Positions 1 to 8,004 of a stretch of DNA of 38,761 nucleotides are shown piece after piece. Source of the DNA: an uncultured Desulfobacteraceae bacterium (lineage in GTDB: Bacteria > Desulfobacterota > Desulfobacteria > Desulfobacterales > UBA2174); contig CALJLV010000095.1 in the NCBI GenBank assembly GCA_937982505.1, positions 1-38,761 on the forward strand, given 5' to 3'. The position numbers and the translations under genes were made by a program. A model generated the notes under the pieces. That model was given only the letters and a program-made list of their open reading frames with translations. It ran no database searches and was not told the DNA's origin. The first letter of the stretch is position 1, and each line of letters opens with the position of its first letter.

Positions 1-289
1 ATTCGTCATAACCGAGATCCAATAACCCAAAGATAGAATGGAAGCAAGAGAAAACCACGCCGATTCGCCGCCTCGGGGTCTCGTGCAGGGTGCCCGGCGC
101 GTTTTCGGGCCCGCTATCCCCAATCGGCCCCCGGCGCCAGGAGGGCTCCTGAAGACTTGCCAAAACCCCGCGGGATTCGTCCGTGCCCCTTGACAGGCCG
201 TGTGATTTCGGCCATATGCCTGGGCGGAGCGCTTGCGGCCAGAACACCCATTCCGGCATGAACCATTGACTTGAAAAAGGAGGAGCATC
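1..289. other. Gene-free contig start upstream of adk
   Basis: No coding frame with recognisable content is visible in either strand. The only structure I can support is a sigma-70-like promoter at 190-218 and the strong adk ribosome binding site (AAGGAGGAG, 278-286). No tRNA or secY end is seen, although adk often follows secY in other proteobacteria. Confidence 0.6.
190..218 (+). promoter_or_regulatory. Putative sigma-70 promoter for adk
   Basis: A perfect -35 hexamer TTGACA (190-195) is followed after 17 bp by CATATG (213-218), which matches only 3 of 6 positions of the -10 consensus. It lies about 70 bp upstream of the adk start codon, in the right orientation. The -35 and the spacing are good and the -10 is weak, so this is a moderate call. 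Confidence 0.4.
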
Positions 290-955
290 ATGCGGCTGAT
301 TCTCTTGGGAGGCCCCGGTGCAGGCAAGGGCACTCAGGCCAACTACATCAAGGAACGCTATGCCATTCCGCAGATTTCCACCGGTGACATGCTGCGGGCC
401 GCCGTCAAGGCCGGCACCCAACTGGGCAAGGAAGCCAAGAAGTTCATGGATTCGGGCGGCCTGGTTCCCGACGCGGTCATCATCGGACTGGTCAAGGAAC
501 GCATCCAGGAGGCCGACTGCCAGAAAGGCTTTCTCTTCGACGGGTTTCCGCGTACCATCCCCCAGGCCGATGCCATGAAGGCCGCCGGTGTCCCCATCGA
601 TGCGGTGGTGGAGATCGACGTGCCGGATGCCGAAATCATCAAGCGCATGAGCGGCCGTCGCGTGCATCTGCCCAGCGGACGAACCTATCACGTGACCTTT
701 AATCCTCCCAAGGTCGAGGGCCAGGATGATGTCACCGGAGAGCCGTTGATCCAGCGCGATGACGACAAGGAAGAAACGGTGCGCCACCGCCTCAAGGTCT
801 ACCACGATCAGACCGAGCCGCTGGTGAACTATTACCGCCAGTGGGAGGCCAGTGGTCAGGCCGGCGCTCCCCAGTACATTCGCATCGAGGGGGTGGGCAA
901 GGTCGACCAGATCCGGGACCAGATTTTCAAGGCGCTCGACGCCCTGAACGCGTGA
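290..955 (+). CDS. adk: Adenylate kinase
   Basis: Catalyses ATP + AMP to 2 ADP in the cytoplasm, balancing adenylate pools. At 221 aa it is the long bacterial form. The P-loop GGPGAGKGT is at residues 7-15 with the catalytic Lys13, followed by the AMP-site segment DGFPRT. A full LID domain (about residues 122-160) has the RRxHxxSGRxYH type sequence without the four zinc-binding cysteines, as in Gram-negative enzymes. The start is set by AAGGAGGAG 4 to 5 bases upstream of the ATG. It stands alone with its own promoter and is followed by a 466-bp gap before rho, rather than sitting behind secY. The identification is secure. Confidence 0.97.
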   Translation: MRLILLGGPGAGKGTQANYIKERYAIPQISTGDMLRAAVKAGTQLGKEAKKFMDSGGLVPDAVIIGLVKERIQEADCQKGFLFDGFPRTIPQADAMKAAGVPIDAVVEIDVPDAEIIKRMSGRRVHLPSGRTYHVTFNPPKVEGQDDVTGEPLIQRDDDKEETVRHRLKVYHDQTEPLVNYYRQWEASGQAGAPQYIRIEGVGKVDQIRDQIFKALDALNA

Positions 956-1421
956 GACCGGCAAACCTTGAGTCGTTCGAGGGGTCCGGTCCATGGCGTT
1001 GTGGCGGTCGTGGACCGGACGGCCAAGAGGCGAAAGTCTGGCCAGGTACTTGACAGAATCCCTCCAGATGATATAGTCTATCCAATTTTACGGTCAAGAA
1101 GGTTGCGAGTTCGACTTTCCCGCCAGGGAGCAGAATCGCCAACTTTCCAACTTCTAAACCCTAAATCTTCCTCCTAACGATTCATCCGGACCCATTTCAG
1201 ACACCTCGGATGGCACTTCATCCCCCACCAGCGCCGCGCCCCTGGCGCGGCCCGTGCTTGCCATGTAAAGATGGGCCCCTGGAAAGCGGTCCGTTCCCGG
1301 GGCCGGTGTCGGGACACCGTCATTCATGATGCCGCTGGTCCGGCTGCCGCGGCGAAGCGGCTAGGTTGCTGGCGGGAAGGAACTTTTTTTATCGACCACA
1401 GAAAAAAGCGGGGAGCCGTGC
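956..1421 (+). other. adk-rho intergenic region / long rho leader
   Basis: A 466-bp gap with no gene. It contains a strong sigma-70 promoter (1050-1077) and then about 340 bp of untranslated leader. The leader holds two compact GC-rich inverted repeats: CCGCGCC/GGCGCGG around a 3-nt loop (1234-1250) and CGGTGT/ACACCG around a 4-nt loop (1304-1319). Neither is followed by a T-run, so they are not classical terminators. The rho leader is known to mediate autogenous attenuation in E. coli; whether this one does is inference. Confidence 0.5.
1050..1077 (+). promoter_or_regulatory. Strong sigma-70 promoter upstream of rho
   Basis: TTGACA (1050-1055) is separated by 16 bp from TATAGT (1072-1077), which matches 5 of 6 positions of the -10 consensus. 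It sits in the adk-rho gap on the plus strand and would start a transcript about 1085, giving rho an untranslated leader of roughly 340 nt. This is the best sigma-70 promoter in the window. Confidence 0.7.
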
Positions 1422-2669
1422 ATGAACATCAGTGAACTCAAGACCATGAAGATCAGCGAGCTGACCCAGCTGGCCAAGCAGTACAATGTTGAAGGGGCGG
1501 CGGGCATGCGCAAGCAGGAGCTCATTTTCGCCCTGCTCCAGGCGCAGATCGAAAAAAACGGCCTGATCTACGGAGAAGGAACCCTGGAAATTCTTCCCGA
1601 CGGATTCGGTTTTCTTCGCTCCCCGAGTTACAACTACCTGCCGGGACCGGACGACATCTACGTTTCGCCTTCCCAGATCCGGCGCTTCAACCTGCGTACC
1701 GGCGATACCGTTTCCGGCCAGATCCGCCAGCCCAAGGAGAGCGAGCGCTATTTTGCCCTGCTGAAGGTCGAGGCGGTCAACTACGAAGATCCGGAGACGG
1801 CACGGGAAAAGATCCTGTTTGACAACCTGACCCCGCTTTACCCGGACCGCAAGACCAACCTCGAGACCCAGGCCGACAACTACTCCACCCGCATCATGGA
1901 TCTGATGATTCCCATCGGCTTCGGGCAGCGTGCCCTGATCGTCTCGCCCCCGCGCTCGGGCAAGACCATGCTCTTGCAGGCCATCGCCAATGCCATCATC
2001 GAGAGTCACAAGGATGTGGTTCCCTTCGTGCTGCTGATCGACGAGCGGCCCGAAGAGGTCACCGACATGGAGCGCAACGTCAAGGCCGAGGTGATCAGTT
2101 CGACTTTCGACGAGCCGGCCGAACGCCACGTCCAGGTCGCGGAAATGGTGATCGAGAAGGCCAAGCGTCTTGTGGAACACAAAAAGGACGTGGTGATCCT
2201 GCTCGATTCGATCACCCGGCTGGCCAGGGCCTACAACTCGGTGATGCCCCCCAGCGGCAAGATCCTCTCGGGCGGGGTGGACTCCAATGCCCTGCAGCGT
2301 CCGAAACGCTTTTTCGGCGCGGCCCGCAACCTCGAAGAGGGCGGCAGCCTGACGATCATCGCCACGGCTCTGATCGACACCGGCAGCCGCATGGACGAGG
2401 TGATCTTCGAAGAATTCAAGGGGACGGGCAACGCCGAGATTCAGCTCGAACGGCGCCTGGCGGACAAGCGCGTCTTTCCGGCCATCGACATCAAAAAGTC
2501 CGGTACCCGCAAGGAAGAACTCCTGCTGAGCACCGAGGTGCTCAACCGGGTGTGGATCCTGCGCAAGCTGCTGGCGACGCTCAATCCGGTGGACAGCATG
2601 GAGTTTTTGCTTGATAAACTCCAGGGAACCAGAAATAATAAAGAGTTTCTCGAATCGATGAACGCCTAA
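1422..2669 (+). CDS. rho: Transcription termination factor Rho
   Basis: Hexameric RNA-dependent ATPase helicase that ends transcription. The 415 aa are close to the E. coli 419. An N-terminal Rho_N helical domain (1-45) precedes the cold-shock-like RNA-binding domain (about 50-120). The RecA-like motor has Walker A SPPRSGKT at 175-182, with the Lys at 181 as in E. coli, then DERPEEVTDM, Walker B VVILLDSITRL and the C-terminal oligomer region. The ATG follows a modest GGGGAG site. It heads a cluster with rpmE, prfA and prmC under the promoter at 1050-1077. The long leader suggests autoregulation, which is inferred. Confidence 0.98.
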   Translation: MNISELKTMKISELTQLAKQYNVEGAAGMRKQELIFALLQAQIEKNGLIYGEGTLEILPDGFGFLRSPSYNYLPGPDDIYVSPSQIRRFNLRTGDTVSGQIRQPKESERYFALLKVEAVNYEDPETAREKILFDNLTPLYPDRKTNLETQADNYSTRIMDLMIPIGFGQRALIVSPPRSGKTMLLQAIANAIIESHKDVVPFVLLIDERPEEVTDMERNVKAEVISSTFDEPAERHVQVAEMVIEKAKRLVEHKKDVVILLDSITRLARAYNSVMPPSGKILSGGVDSNALQRPKRFFGAARNLEEGGSLTIIATALIDTGSRMDEVIFEEFKGTGNAEIQLERRLADKRVFPAIDIKKSGTRKEELLLSTEVLNRVWILRKLLATLNPVDSMEFLLDKLQGTRNNKEFLESMNA

Positions 2670-2723
2670 TTTTTTGGGTGCTGCGGCGAAGACCACATGC
2701 GCGGAAAGGAATCCAATAGTCCT

Positions 2724-2957
2724 ATGAAAACCGATATTCATCCCAAATACCAAGAGACGACCATCACCTGTGCCTGCGGCCACGTGCTGGAGGTCGGTTC
2801 GACCAAGACGGATATCCGGGTGGAAATCTGCTCCAAATGCCATCCATTCTTTACCGGCAAGCAGAAGCTGATCGATACGGCCGGCCGGATCGAACGCTTC
2901 CTCAAGAAGTACGAGAACTACCAGCAGCAGGTGGGCGCCCCTCAGGCCAAGAGTTGA
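2724..2957 (+). CDS. rpmE: 50S ribosomal protein L31 (zinc-binding type)
   Basis: Structural protein of the large ribosomal subunit. The ATG at 2724 is chosen because the protein then begins MKTDIHPKY, matching the L31 family; an in-frame ATG at 2697 would add nine residues atypical of L31. The preceding GGAAAGGA (2703-2710) is a little distant but usable. Cysteines 16, 18, 36 and 39 form the C-x-C...C-x-x-C zinc site of the C+ form, and SKCHPFFTGKQ is the family signature. At 77 aa it is slightly longer at the C terminus than the E. coli protein. The gene sits between rho and prfA, with only three bases to the prfA start. Confidence 0.95.
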   Translation: MKTDIHPKYQETTITCACGHVLEVGSTKTDIRVEICSKCHPFFTGKQKLIDTAGRIERFLKKYENYQQQVGAPQAKS

Positions 2958-2960
2958 TCC

Positions 2961-4046
2961 TTGCTCGACAAACTTCAAGGCATTGCAGAGCGTTATGACC
3001 TACTGGAGCGGCTCCTGGCCGATCCGCAGATCATCGCCAACCGCGACGAGTATCAGAAGTACAGCCGCGAGCACGCCGAACTGGCCGAGGTGGTGGCCGT
3101 CTACCGTCAATACCGCAAGGTCCTGGCCGAAATGACCGAAAGTCAGGAGTTGCTGCGGGATCCGGACTCGTCCATCAAGGCCATGGCCCGGGAAGAGCTC
3201 AACCGCTTGGCCGAACACCAGGCGGCCCTGGAAGGGGCCCTGAAGCAGTTGCTGATTCCCAAGGATCCGGCGGACGAGAAAAACGTCATCCTGGAAATTC
3301 GTGCCGGGACGGGCGGCGAAGAGGCGGCCCTGTTCGCCGCCGACCTGTTTCGCACTTACAGCCGTTACGCGGAAACCAAGCGCTGGAAGGTGGAGGTGAT
3401 GACCCATCACGCCACCGCCGGAGGCGGCTTCAAGGAGATCATTGCCGCCATCGCCGGTCGAGGGGCTTACCGCCGGCTCAAGTTCGAAAGTGGAATTCAC
3501 CGGGTCCAACGGGTCCCCACCACCGAGACCCAGGGGCGGATCCATACCTCGGCGGTGACCGTGGCCGTCCTGCCTGAGGCCGAGGAGATCGAACTGGCCA
3601 TCGATCCCAAGGACCTCAAGATCGACGTGTACCGCAGTACCGGCCCGGGCGGACAGAGCGTCAACACCACCGATTCGGCCGTGCGGATCACCCATCTGCC
3701 CACCGGTCTGGTGGTGACCTGTCAGGACGAAAAATCCCAGCACAAGAACAAGGCCAAGGCCTTGAAGGTGCTGCGGGCCCGGCTGCTGGATCACATGGTC
3801 CAGGAGCAAAACGCCAAGCGCAGCGAGACACGCAAGCTTCAGGTGGGCAGCGGGGACCGCAGCGGCCGCATCCGCACCTATAATTTCCCCCAGGGACGGG
3901 TGACCGACCATCGCATCGGGTTGACCCTCTACAAACTGGACAGCGTGATGCAGGGGGCCCTGGATGACGTCATCGAACCGCTGATCGCCTCCCATCAGGC
4001 CGAAGCGCTCCAGCAAGGTGAAAGACCCGAACTTGCCGTCGACTGA
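2961..4046 (+). CDS. prfA: Peptide chain release factor 1
   Basis: Recognises UAA and UAG stop codons and triggers peptide release. The protein is 361 aa. The codon-recognition motif of RF1 (P-x-T) appears as PTT in HRVQRVPTTETQGR, and the catalytic GGQ is at residues 230-232. The glutamine of that motif is the target of PrmC, encoded next. The start is TTG at 2961, three bases after the rpmE stop; no ATG fits the family N terminus (MLDKLQGIAERYDLLE). The weak start and tight spacing suggest translational coupling to rpmE. The 3' end overlaps prmC by 29 bp. Confidence 0.97.
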   Translation: MLDKLQGIAERYDLLERLLADPQIIANRDEYQKYSREHAELAEVVAVYRQYRKVLAEMTESQELLRDPDSSIKAMAREELNRLAEHQAALEGALKQLLIPKDPADEKNVILEIRAGTGGEEAALFAADLFRTYSRYAETKRWKVEVMTHHATAGGGFKEIIAAIAGRGAYRRLKFESGIHRVQRVPTTETQGRIHTSAVTVAVLPEAEEIELAIDPKDLKIDVYRSTGPGGQSVNTTDSAVRITHLPTGLVVTCQDEKSQHKNKAKALKVLRARLLDHMVQEQNAKRSETRKLQVGSGDRSGRIRTYNFPQGRVTDHRIGLTLYKLDSVMQGALDDVIEPLIASHQAEALQQGERPELAVD

Positions 4047-4920
4047 ATGGACGGTTGCGGCCCTGCTGCGCTGGACCGCAGAACATTTCAAGCGGTTGAA
4101 TCTCGACAGCCCCCGGGTGACCGCCGAGATTCTGCTGGCCCATGCCTTGGGGTGCCGGCGCATTGATCTGTACCTGCGCTTTGACGAGCCGGTGGGGCAA
4201 GCCGTCCGGCAGTGCTTCCGGGTCCTGGTGCAGCGGCGCGGGCATCGGGAACCGGTGGCCTACATCACGGCCGAACGCGAATTCTGGTCGCTGCCGATCA
4301 AGGTCGATTCTTCGGTATTGATTCCCCGGCCCGACAGCGAATGCCTGGTTGAGGCCGCCGTGCGCCTGCTCCCGGCCGGAGGGGAACCCAAGCGGGTGCT
4401 CGATTTGGGAACCGGTTCCGGGGCGTTGGTCCTCGCCTTGGCCAGCGAGCGGCCCGATCATCGCTACACGGCCACCGACCGCAGCCCGGCGGCCTTGAAG
4501 ACCGCCAGCGCCAACGCGGTCCGGCTGGGGTTGGCGCAAAGGATCCGGTTTCTGGCGGGGGATTGGTTTGCGCCCTTCGCGCCGGTTGCGCGCTGGGATC
4601 TGGTGCTTTCCAATCCGCCCTACATTCCCCGGCCAGTGATCGAGACGCTTGAACCCGAAGTGGCCTGTTTTGAACCGCATCTGGCCCTGGACGGCGGTGT
4701 CGACGGCCTGGATTCCCTGCGCCACCTGATCCGGATGGCCCCCCTGCGCCTGGTGCCTGGCGGCTGGCTGGTCCTGGAGATGGGGGCCGACCAGCGACCG
4801 GCCGTCGAGGCGCTGATTTCAGATTCGGGGGCTTACGACACGGTGGAATTCCGCCGCGACTACGCCGGAAAGGAACGGGTGGCCTGCCTGCGATGCGGGC
4901 CGACCCCGGCCCAAAAGTGA
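4018..4920 (+). CDS. prmC: Release factor glutamine N5-methyltransferase PrmC
   Basis: Methylates the GGQ glutamine of release factors using S-adenosylmethionine. The protein is 300 aa. A helical N-terminal domain is followed by SAM-binding motif I (VLDLGTGSGALVLAL) and the catalytic NPPY in VLSNPPYIPR, diagnostic of glutamine methyltransferases. The start chosen is GTG at 4018, inside the end of prfA in another frame; the nearest downstream ATG (4047) is out of frame, so a non-ATG start is required. Overlap with prfA, its substrate gene, is a common arrangement and supports coupled expression. Confidence 0.94.
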   Translation: MKDPNLPSTEWTVAALLRWTAEHFKRLNLDSPRVTAEILLAHALGCRRIDLYLRFDEPVGQAVRQCFRVLVQRRGHREPVAYITAEREFWSLPIKVDSSVLIPRPDSECLVEAAVRLLPAGGEPKRVLDLGTGSGALVLALASERPDHRYTATDRSPAALKTASANAVRLGLAQRIRFLAGDWFAPFAPVARWDLVLSNPPYIPRPVIETLEPEVACFEPHLALDGGVDGLDSLRHLIRMAPLRLVPGGWLVLEMGADQRPAVEALISDSGAYDTVEFRRDYAGKERVACLRCGPTPAQK

Positions 4921-5006
4921 CTTGCGCCGTATTGAGGAATCTGGTATCGATTCACGATTTATGGATTCGGAGTAACCCCACACGACCGTGGACCGGCTTC
5001 CCGGTG

Positions 5007-5031
5007 CCCGCCGAAGCCTGACGGCGGCGGG
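5007..5031 (+). promoter_or_regulatory. Hairpin in the rpsB leader
   Basis: CCCGCCG (5007-5013) can pair with CGGCGGG (5025-5031) around an 11-nt loop, about 58 bp before the rpsB start and in the 168-bp prmC-rpsB gap. rpsB leaders are autoregulated by S2 in enterobacteria; a similar role here is only inferred. No convincing promoter was found in the gap. Confidence 0.25.
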
Positions 5032-5088
5032 TCGGATGGCGGGATGAAGCGGTCGCAGGACAACCATCCCACAAAGGAAAGGTTAAAG

Positions 5089-5964
5089 ATGGCTTACGTC
5101 ACGATGAAGGAACTGTTGGAAGCCGGGGTCCATTTCGGGCATCAGACCAAGCGCTGGAACCCCAAGATGAAGCCTTATATTTTTGGCGCGCGCAACGGCA
5201 TTTACATCATCGACCTGCAAAAGACCGTGCGCATGTTCAAGACCGCCTACGACTTCATCCGCGATACGGTCGCCGGCGGGGGGAACCTGCTTTTCGTGGG
5301 CACTAAGAAGCAGGCCCGCGAGTCGATTTACGAAGAGGCCAACCGGTGCGAGATGTACTATGTCCACAACCGCTGGCTGGGCGGGATGCTCACCAACTTC
5401 CAGACCATCAAGAAGAGCATCGATCGGCTCAACTATCTCAACAACATTCAAAACGACGGCACCATCGAGCTGTTTCCGAAGAAAGAACGCCTGAAGCTGG
5501 CCAAGGAAAGGGAGAAGCTGGACGCCAACCTCGGTGGGATTCAGAACCTGGGGCGCCTTCCCCAGGCCATGTTCGTCATCGATCCCAAGCACGAAGCCAT
5601 TGCCGTGCGGGAGGGCAGGCGGCTCGGGATTCCCATCGTGGCCATCATCGACACCAACTGCGATCCTGACGAGATCGATTATCCCATCCCGGGCAACGAC
5701 GACGCCATCCGGGCCATCCGCCTGGTGACCTCGCGGATGGCCACAGCCTGCCTGGAGGGACGGCAAATTTACGAAGAGCGGCGCCGGGCGGCCACCGACA
5801 AGGAAGAAATCCCGGAAGAGGATCCGTTGAGCTCGGCCAGCGCCGATCTGAAACCGGGCGAACGCAAGGTGATTTCCGACGGCACCCAGGGGCCGGTGGT
5901 GGAGATCATCAAGCGCGCAACCCCGGCCGTTGAACCTTCTGAAGCTGACACCGAAGCCGAATAA
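5089..5964 (+). CDS. rpsB: 30S ribosomal protein S2
   Basis: Small-subunit ribosomal protein. The ATG at 5089 gives the family start MAYVTMKELLEAGVHFGHQ and follows AAAGGAAAGG (5073-5082). An in-frame upstream start at 5044 would add 15 unconserved residues. The core through about residue 235 is canonical (RWNPKMKPYIFGARNGIYIIDL; VIDPKHEAIAVREG). The protein is 291 aa against about 240 in E. coli because of a roughly 50-residue acidic, low-complexity C-terminal tail ending SEADTEAE. It heads the rpsB-tsf-pyrH-frr cluster. Confidence 0.97.
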   Translation: MAYVTMKELLEAGVHFGHQTKRWNPKMKPYIFGARNGIYIIDLQKTVRMFKTAYDFIRDTVAGGGNLLFVGTKKQARESIYEEANRCEMYYVHNRWLGGMLTNFQTIKKSIDRLNYLNNIQNDGTIELFPKKERLKLAKEREKLDANLGGIQNLGRLPQAMFVIDPKHEAIAVREGRRLGIPIVAIIDTNCDPDEIDYPIPGNDDAIRAIRLVTSRMATACLEGRQIYEERRRAATDKEEIPEEDPLSSASADLKPGERKVISDGTQGPVVEIIKRATPAVEPSEADTEAE

Positions 5965-6037
5965 CGGCCGTCGGGGGGCTGGATATTTTCACGCCCGCGA
6001 CGGGACCGGAGCGGGCGCATGGATGGGAGAAAACGTG

Positions 6038-6634
6038 ATGACAGTGATCAGTGCAAGCATGGTCAAGGATCTGCGGGCCAAGACGGGGGCCGGCATGATG
6101 GATTGCAAGGAAGCCCTGGGCGCCTGCGACGGGGACATGGAAAAGGCCGTGGATTATCTGCGCAAGAAGGGGCTGGCCACGGCCGCCAAGCGTGCCGGCA
6201 GGGCCCTGAGCGAAGGGCTGATCCATAGCTACATCCACACCGGAGGCAAACTCGGCGTGATGGTGGAGATCAACTGCGAAACCGATTTCGTGGCGCGTAA
6301 CGAAGATTTTCAGGAATTCGCCAAAAATATCGCCATGCATGTCGCCGCCACCAATCCGGCCGGGATCCGTGCCGAAGACGTGAGCGAGGAGATCATCCAG
6401 CGCGAACGGGAGATCTACCGAGCCCAGGCCCTGGAGATGGGCAAGCCTGAAAAGATGCTCGACAAGATCGTCGACGGCAAGATGAGCAAGTTCTTCAAGG
6501 ACAACTGCCTGATGGACCAGGCCTACGTGAAGAACCCGGAAATCAGCGTCGGCGACTATCTCAACCAGTTGATCGCCAAGATCGGGGAGAACATCACCAT
6601 CAAACGTTTTGTTCGCTTCCAGATGGGAGAGTAA
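6038..6634 (+). CDS. tsf: Elongation factor Ts, short form
   Basis: Nucleotide exchange factor that recycles EF-Tu-GDP. The ATG at 6038, after GGGAGA and an adjacent GTG, yields MTVISASMVKDLRAKTGAGMMD, the normal family start with its N-terminal UBA-like helix bundle; an in-frame extension back to 5930 overlaps rpsB and is unlikely. VEINCETDFVARNEDF is the core signature. At 198 aa it is much shorter than the E. coli protein (283 aa) and resembles the one-core-subdomain form known from Thermus. The frame is intact, so this is a natural short form and not a truncation. Confidence 0.95.
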   Translation: MTVISASMVKDLRAKTGAGMMDCKEALGACDGDMEKAVDYLRKKGLATAAKRAGRALSEGLIHSYIHTGGKLGVMVEINCETDFVARNEDFQEFAKNIAMHVAATNPAGIRAEDVSEEIIQREREIYRAQALEMGKPEKMLDKIVDGKMSKFFKDNCLMDQAYVKNPEISVGDYLNQLIAKIGENITIKRFVRFQMGE

Positions 6635-6640
6635 CGGATC

Positions 6641-7384
6641 ATGACCGAACCCCGCTACCCGCGCATCCTGCTCAAGCTCAGCGGCGAAGCCCTGATGGGC
6701 GATCAGAACTTCGGGATCAGCCCCCAGATGCTGGACTATGTCGCCGACGAGATCCAATCGGTGCAACGCCTGGGGGTGCAGGTGGCCGTGGTGGTGGGGG
6801 GCGGCAACATCTTCCGGGGCATCGCCGCCAGCTCGTACAACATGGATCGCGCCTCGGCGGATCACATGGGCATGCTGGCCACCGTGATCAACAGCCTGGC
6901 GCTCCAGGACGCCCTGGAGCGCAGCGGGATGCAGACCCGTGTCCAATCGGCCATCACCATGCACGAGGTGGCCGAACCCTATATTCTGCGCCGGGCGGTG
7001 CGGCACCTGGAAAAGGGGAGGGTGGTGATCTTCGCCGCCGGCACGGGCAATCCCTACTTTACCACCGATACGGCGGCGGTCCTGCGCGCCCAGGAGATCC
7101 ACGCCCAGATCCTGCTCAAGGCGACCAAGGTCGACGGGCTTTACGACCGGGATCCGATGCTCGATCCCGCAGCCGGCTTCCTGCGCCATGTGGATTACAT
7201 GCAAGTTCTGGAAAAGCAGCTCAAGGTGATGGACATGACGGCCATTTCCCTGGCCATGGACAACGGGCTGCCGCTGGCCATCTTCAACCTGAAAACCCCC
7301 GGCAATATCCGCAGGGTGGTCTGCGGCGAAACGGTCGGCACCCTGATCGACAGCCGGCGGTCGGCCGCAGTCGAGACCCGCTGA
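6641..7384 (+). CDS. pyrH: UMP kinase
   Basis: Phosphorylates UMP to UDP in pyrimidine nucleotide synthesis; bacterial enzymes are hexamers controlled by UTP and GTP. The protein is 247 aa with the amino-acid-kinase fold: ILLKLSGEAL at 9-18, glycine-rich VVVGGGNIFRG, and the GTGNPYFTTDTAA nucleotide-site loop. The ATG is preceded by GGGAGAG that overlaps the tsf stop, with only 6 bp between the genes. It lies in the classic rpsB-tsf-pyrH-frr order, so co-transcription is very likely. Confidence 0.97.
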   Translation: MTEPRYPRILLKLSGEALMGDQNFGISPQMLDYVADEIQSVQRLGVQVAVVVGGGNIFRGIAASSYNMDRASADHMGMLATVINSLALQDALERSGMQTRVQSAITMHEVAEPYILRRAVRHLEKGRVVIFAAGTGNPYFTTDTAAVLRAQEIHAQILLKATKVDGLYDRDPMLDPAAGFLRHVDYMQVLEKQLKVMDMTAISLAMDNGLPLAIFNLKTPGNIRRVVCGETVGTLIDSRRSAAVETR

Positions 7385-7430
7385 CCGGTGCCCCGCGGAT
7401 ATGGCCCCCAGACCAGGAGCGTGACGCGCC

Positions 7431-7988
7431 ATGATTGAGGAACTTTACGAAGAATCTCGAGACCGGATGACCAAGACGATCGAGGCGCTCAAACACGAGT
7501 TGAATCGGGTGCGCACCGGGCGCGCTTCGCTGAGCCTCCTCGACGGAATCCGGGTGGACTACTACGGCACCCCCACGGCGTTGAGTCAGATGGCCTCGCT
7601 TTCGATCCCCGAGAGCCGCCTGATCGTCATCCAGCCCTGGGACACGTCCGTGATCAAAGAGATCGAAAAGGCCCTGCTCAAGAGCGATCTCGGCCTGACC
7701 CCCTCCTCGGACGGCAAGGTGGTGCGGATCGCCATTCCGCCTTTGACCGAGGAGCGCCGCAAACAGCTGGTCAAGGTCGTCTACAAGATCAGCGAGGACC
7801 ACAAGGTGGCGGTGCGCAACATTCGGCGCGATGCCAACGAGATGCTCAAATCTTTCAAGAAGGACGGGGAGATCAGCGAAGACGAGGCCTTCAAGGCCCA
7901 GGACGAGATCCAGAAAATCACCGACGAGTTCATCAAGCGCATCGACGAGACCATCAAGGGCAAGGAAAAGGAGATCCTTGAGTTCTGA
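7431..7988 (+). CDS. frr: Ribosome recycling factor
   Basis: Splits post-termination ribosomes together with EF-G. At 185 aa it is exactly the usual size. The elongated three-helix bundle is recognisable from RDRMTKTIEALKHELNRVRTGRAS at the start and the VRNIRRDANEMLK segment of the long helix, followed by KDGEISEDEA. The ATG lies 11 bases after AGGAG (7415-7419). It is in the cluster between pyrH and uppS. Confidence 0.97.
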   Translation: MIEELYEESRDRMTKTIEALKHELNRVRTGRASLSLLDGIRVDYYGTPTALSQMASLSIPESRLIVIQPWDTSVIKEIEKALLKSDLGLTPSSDGKVVRIAIPPLTEERRKQLVKVVYKISEDHKVAVRNIRRDANEMLKSFKKDGEISEDEAFKAQDEIQKITDEFIKRIDETIKGKEKEILEF

Positions 7989-8004
7989 TCCCCAGGGCGC
8001 GGCC

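Noticed and set aside
215..236. Possible sigma-54 promoter upstream of adk (GGGCGGAGCGCTTGC)
   Set aside because: The GG-N10-GC spacing fits but the -24 box is poor, and a housekeeping gene with a sigma-70 -35 nearby is a better explanation.
1389..2978. 529-codon minus-strand frame opposite rho and rpmE
   Set aside because: Shadow of highly conserved rho; no recognisable motifs.
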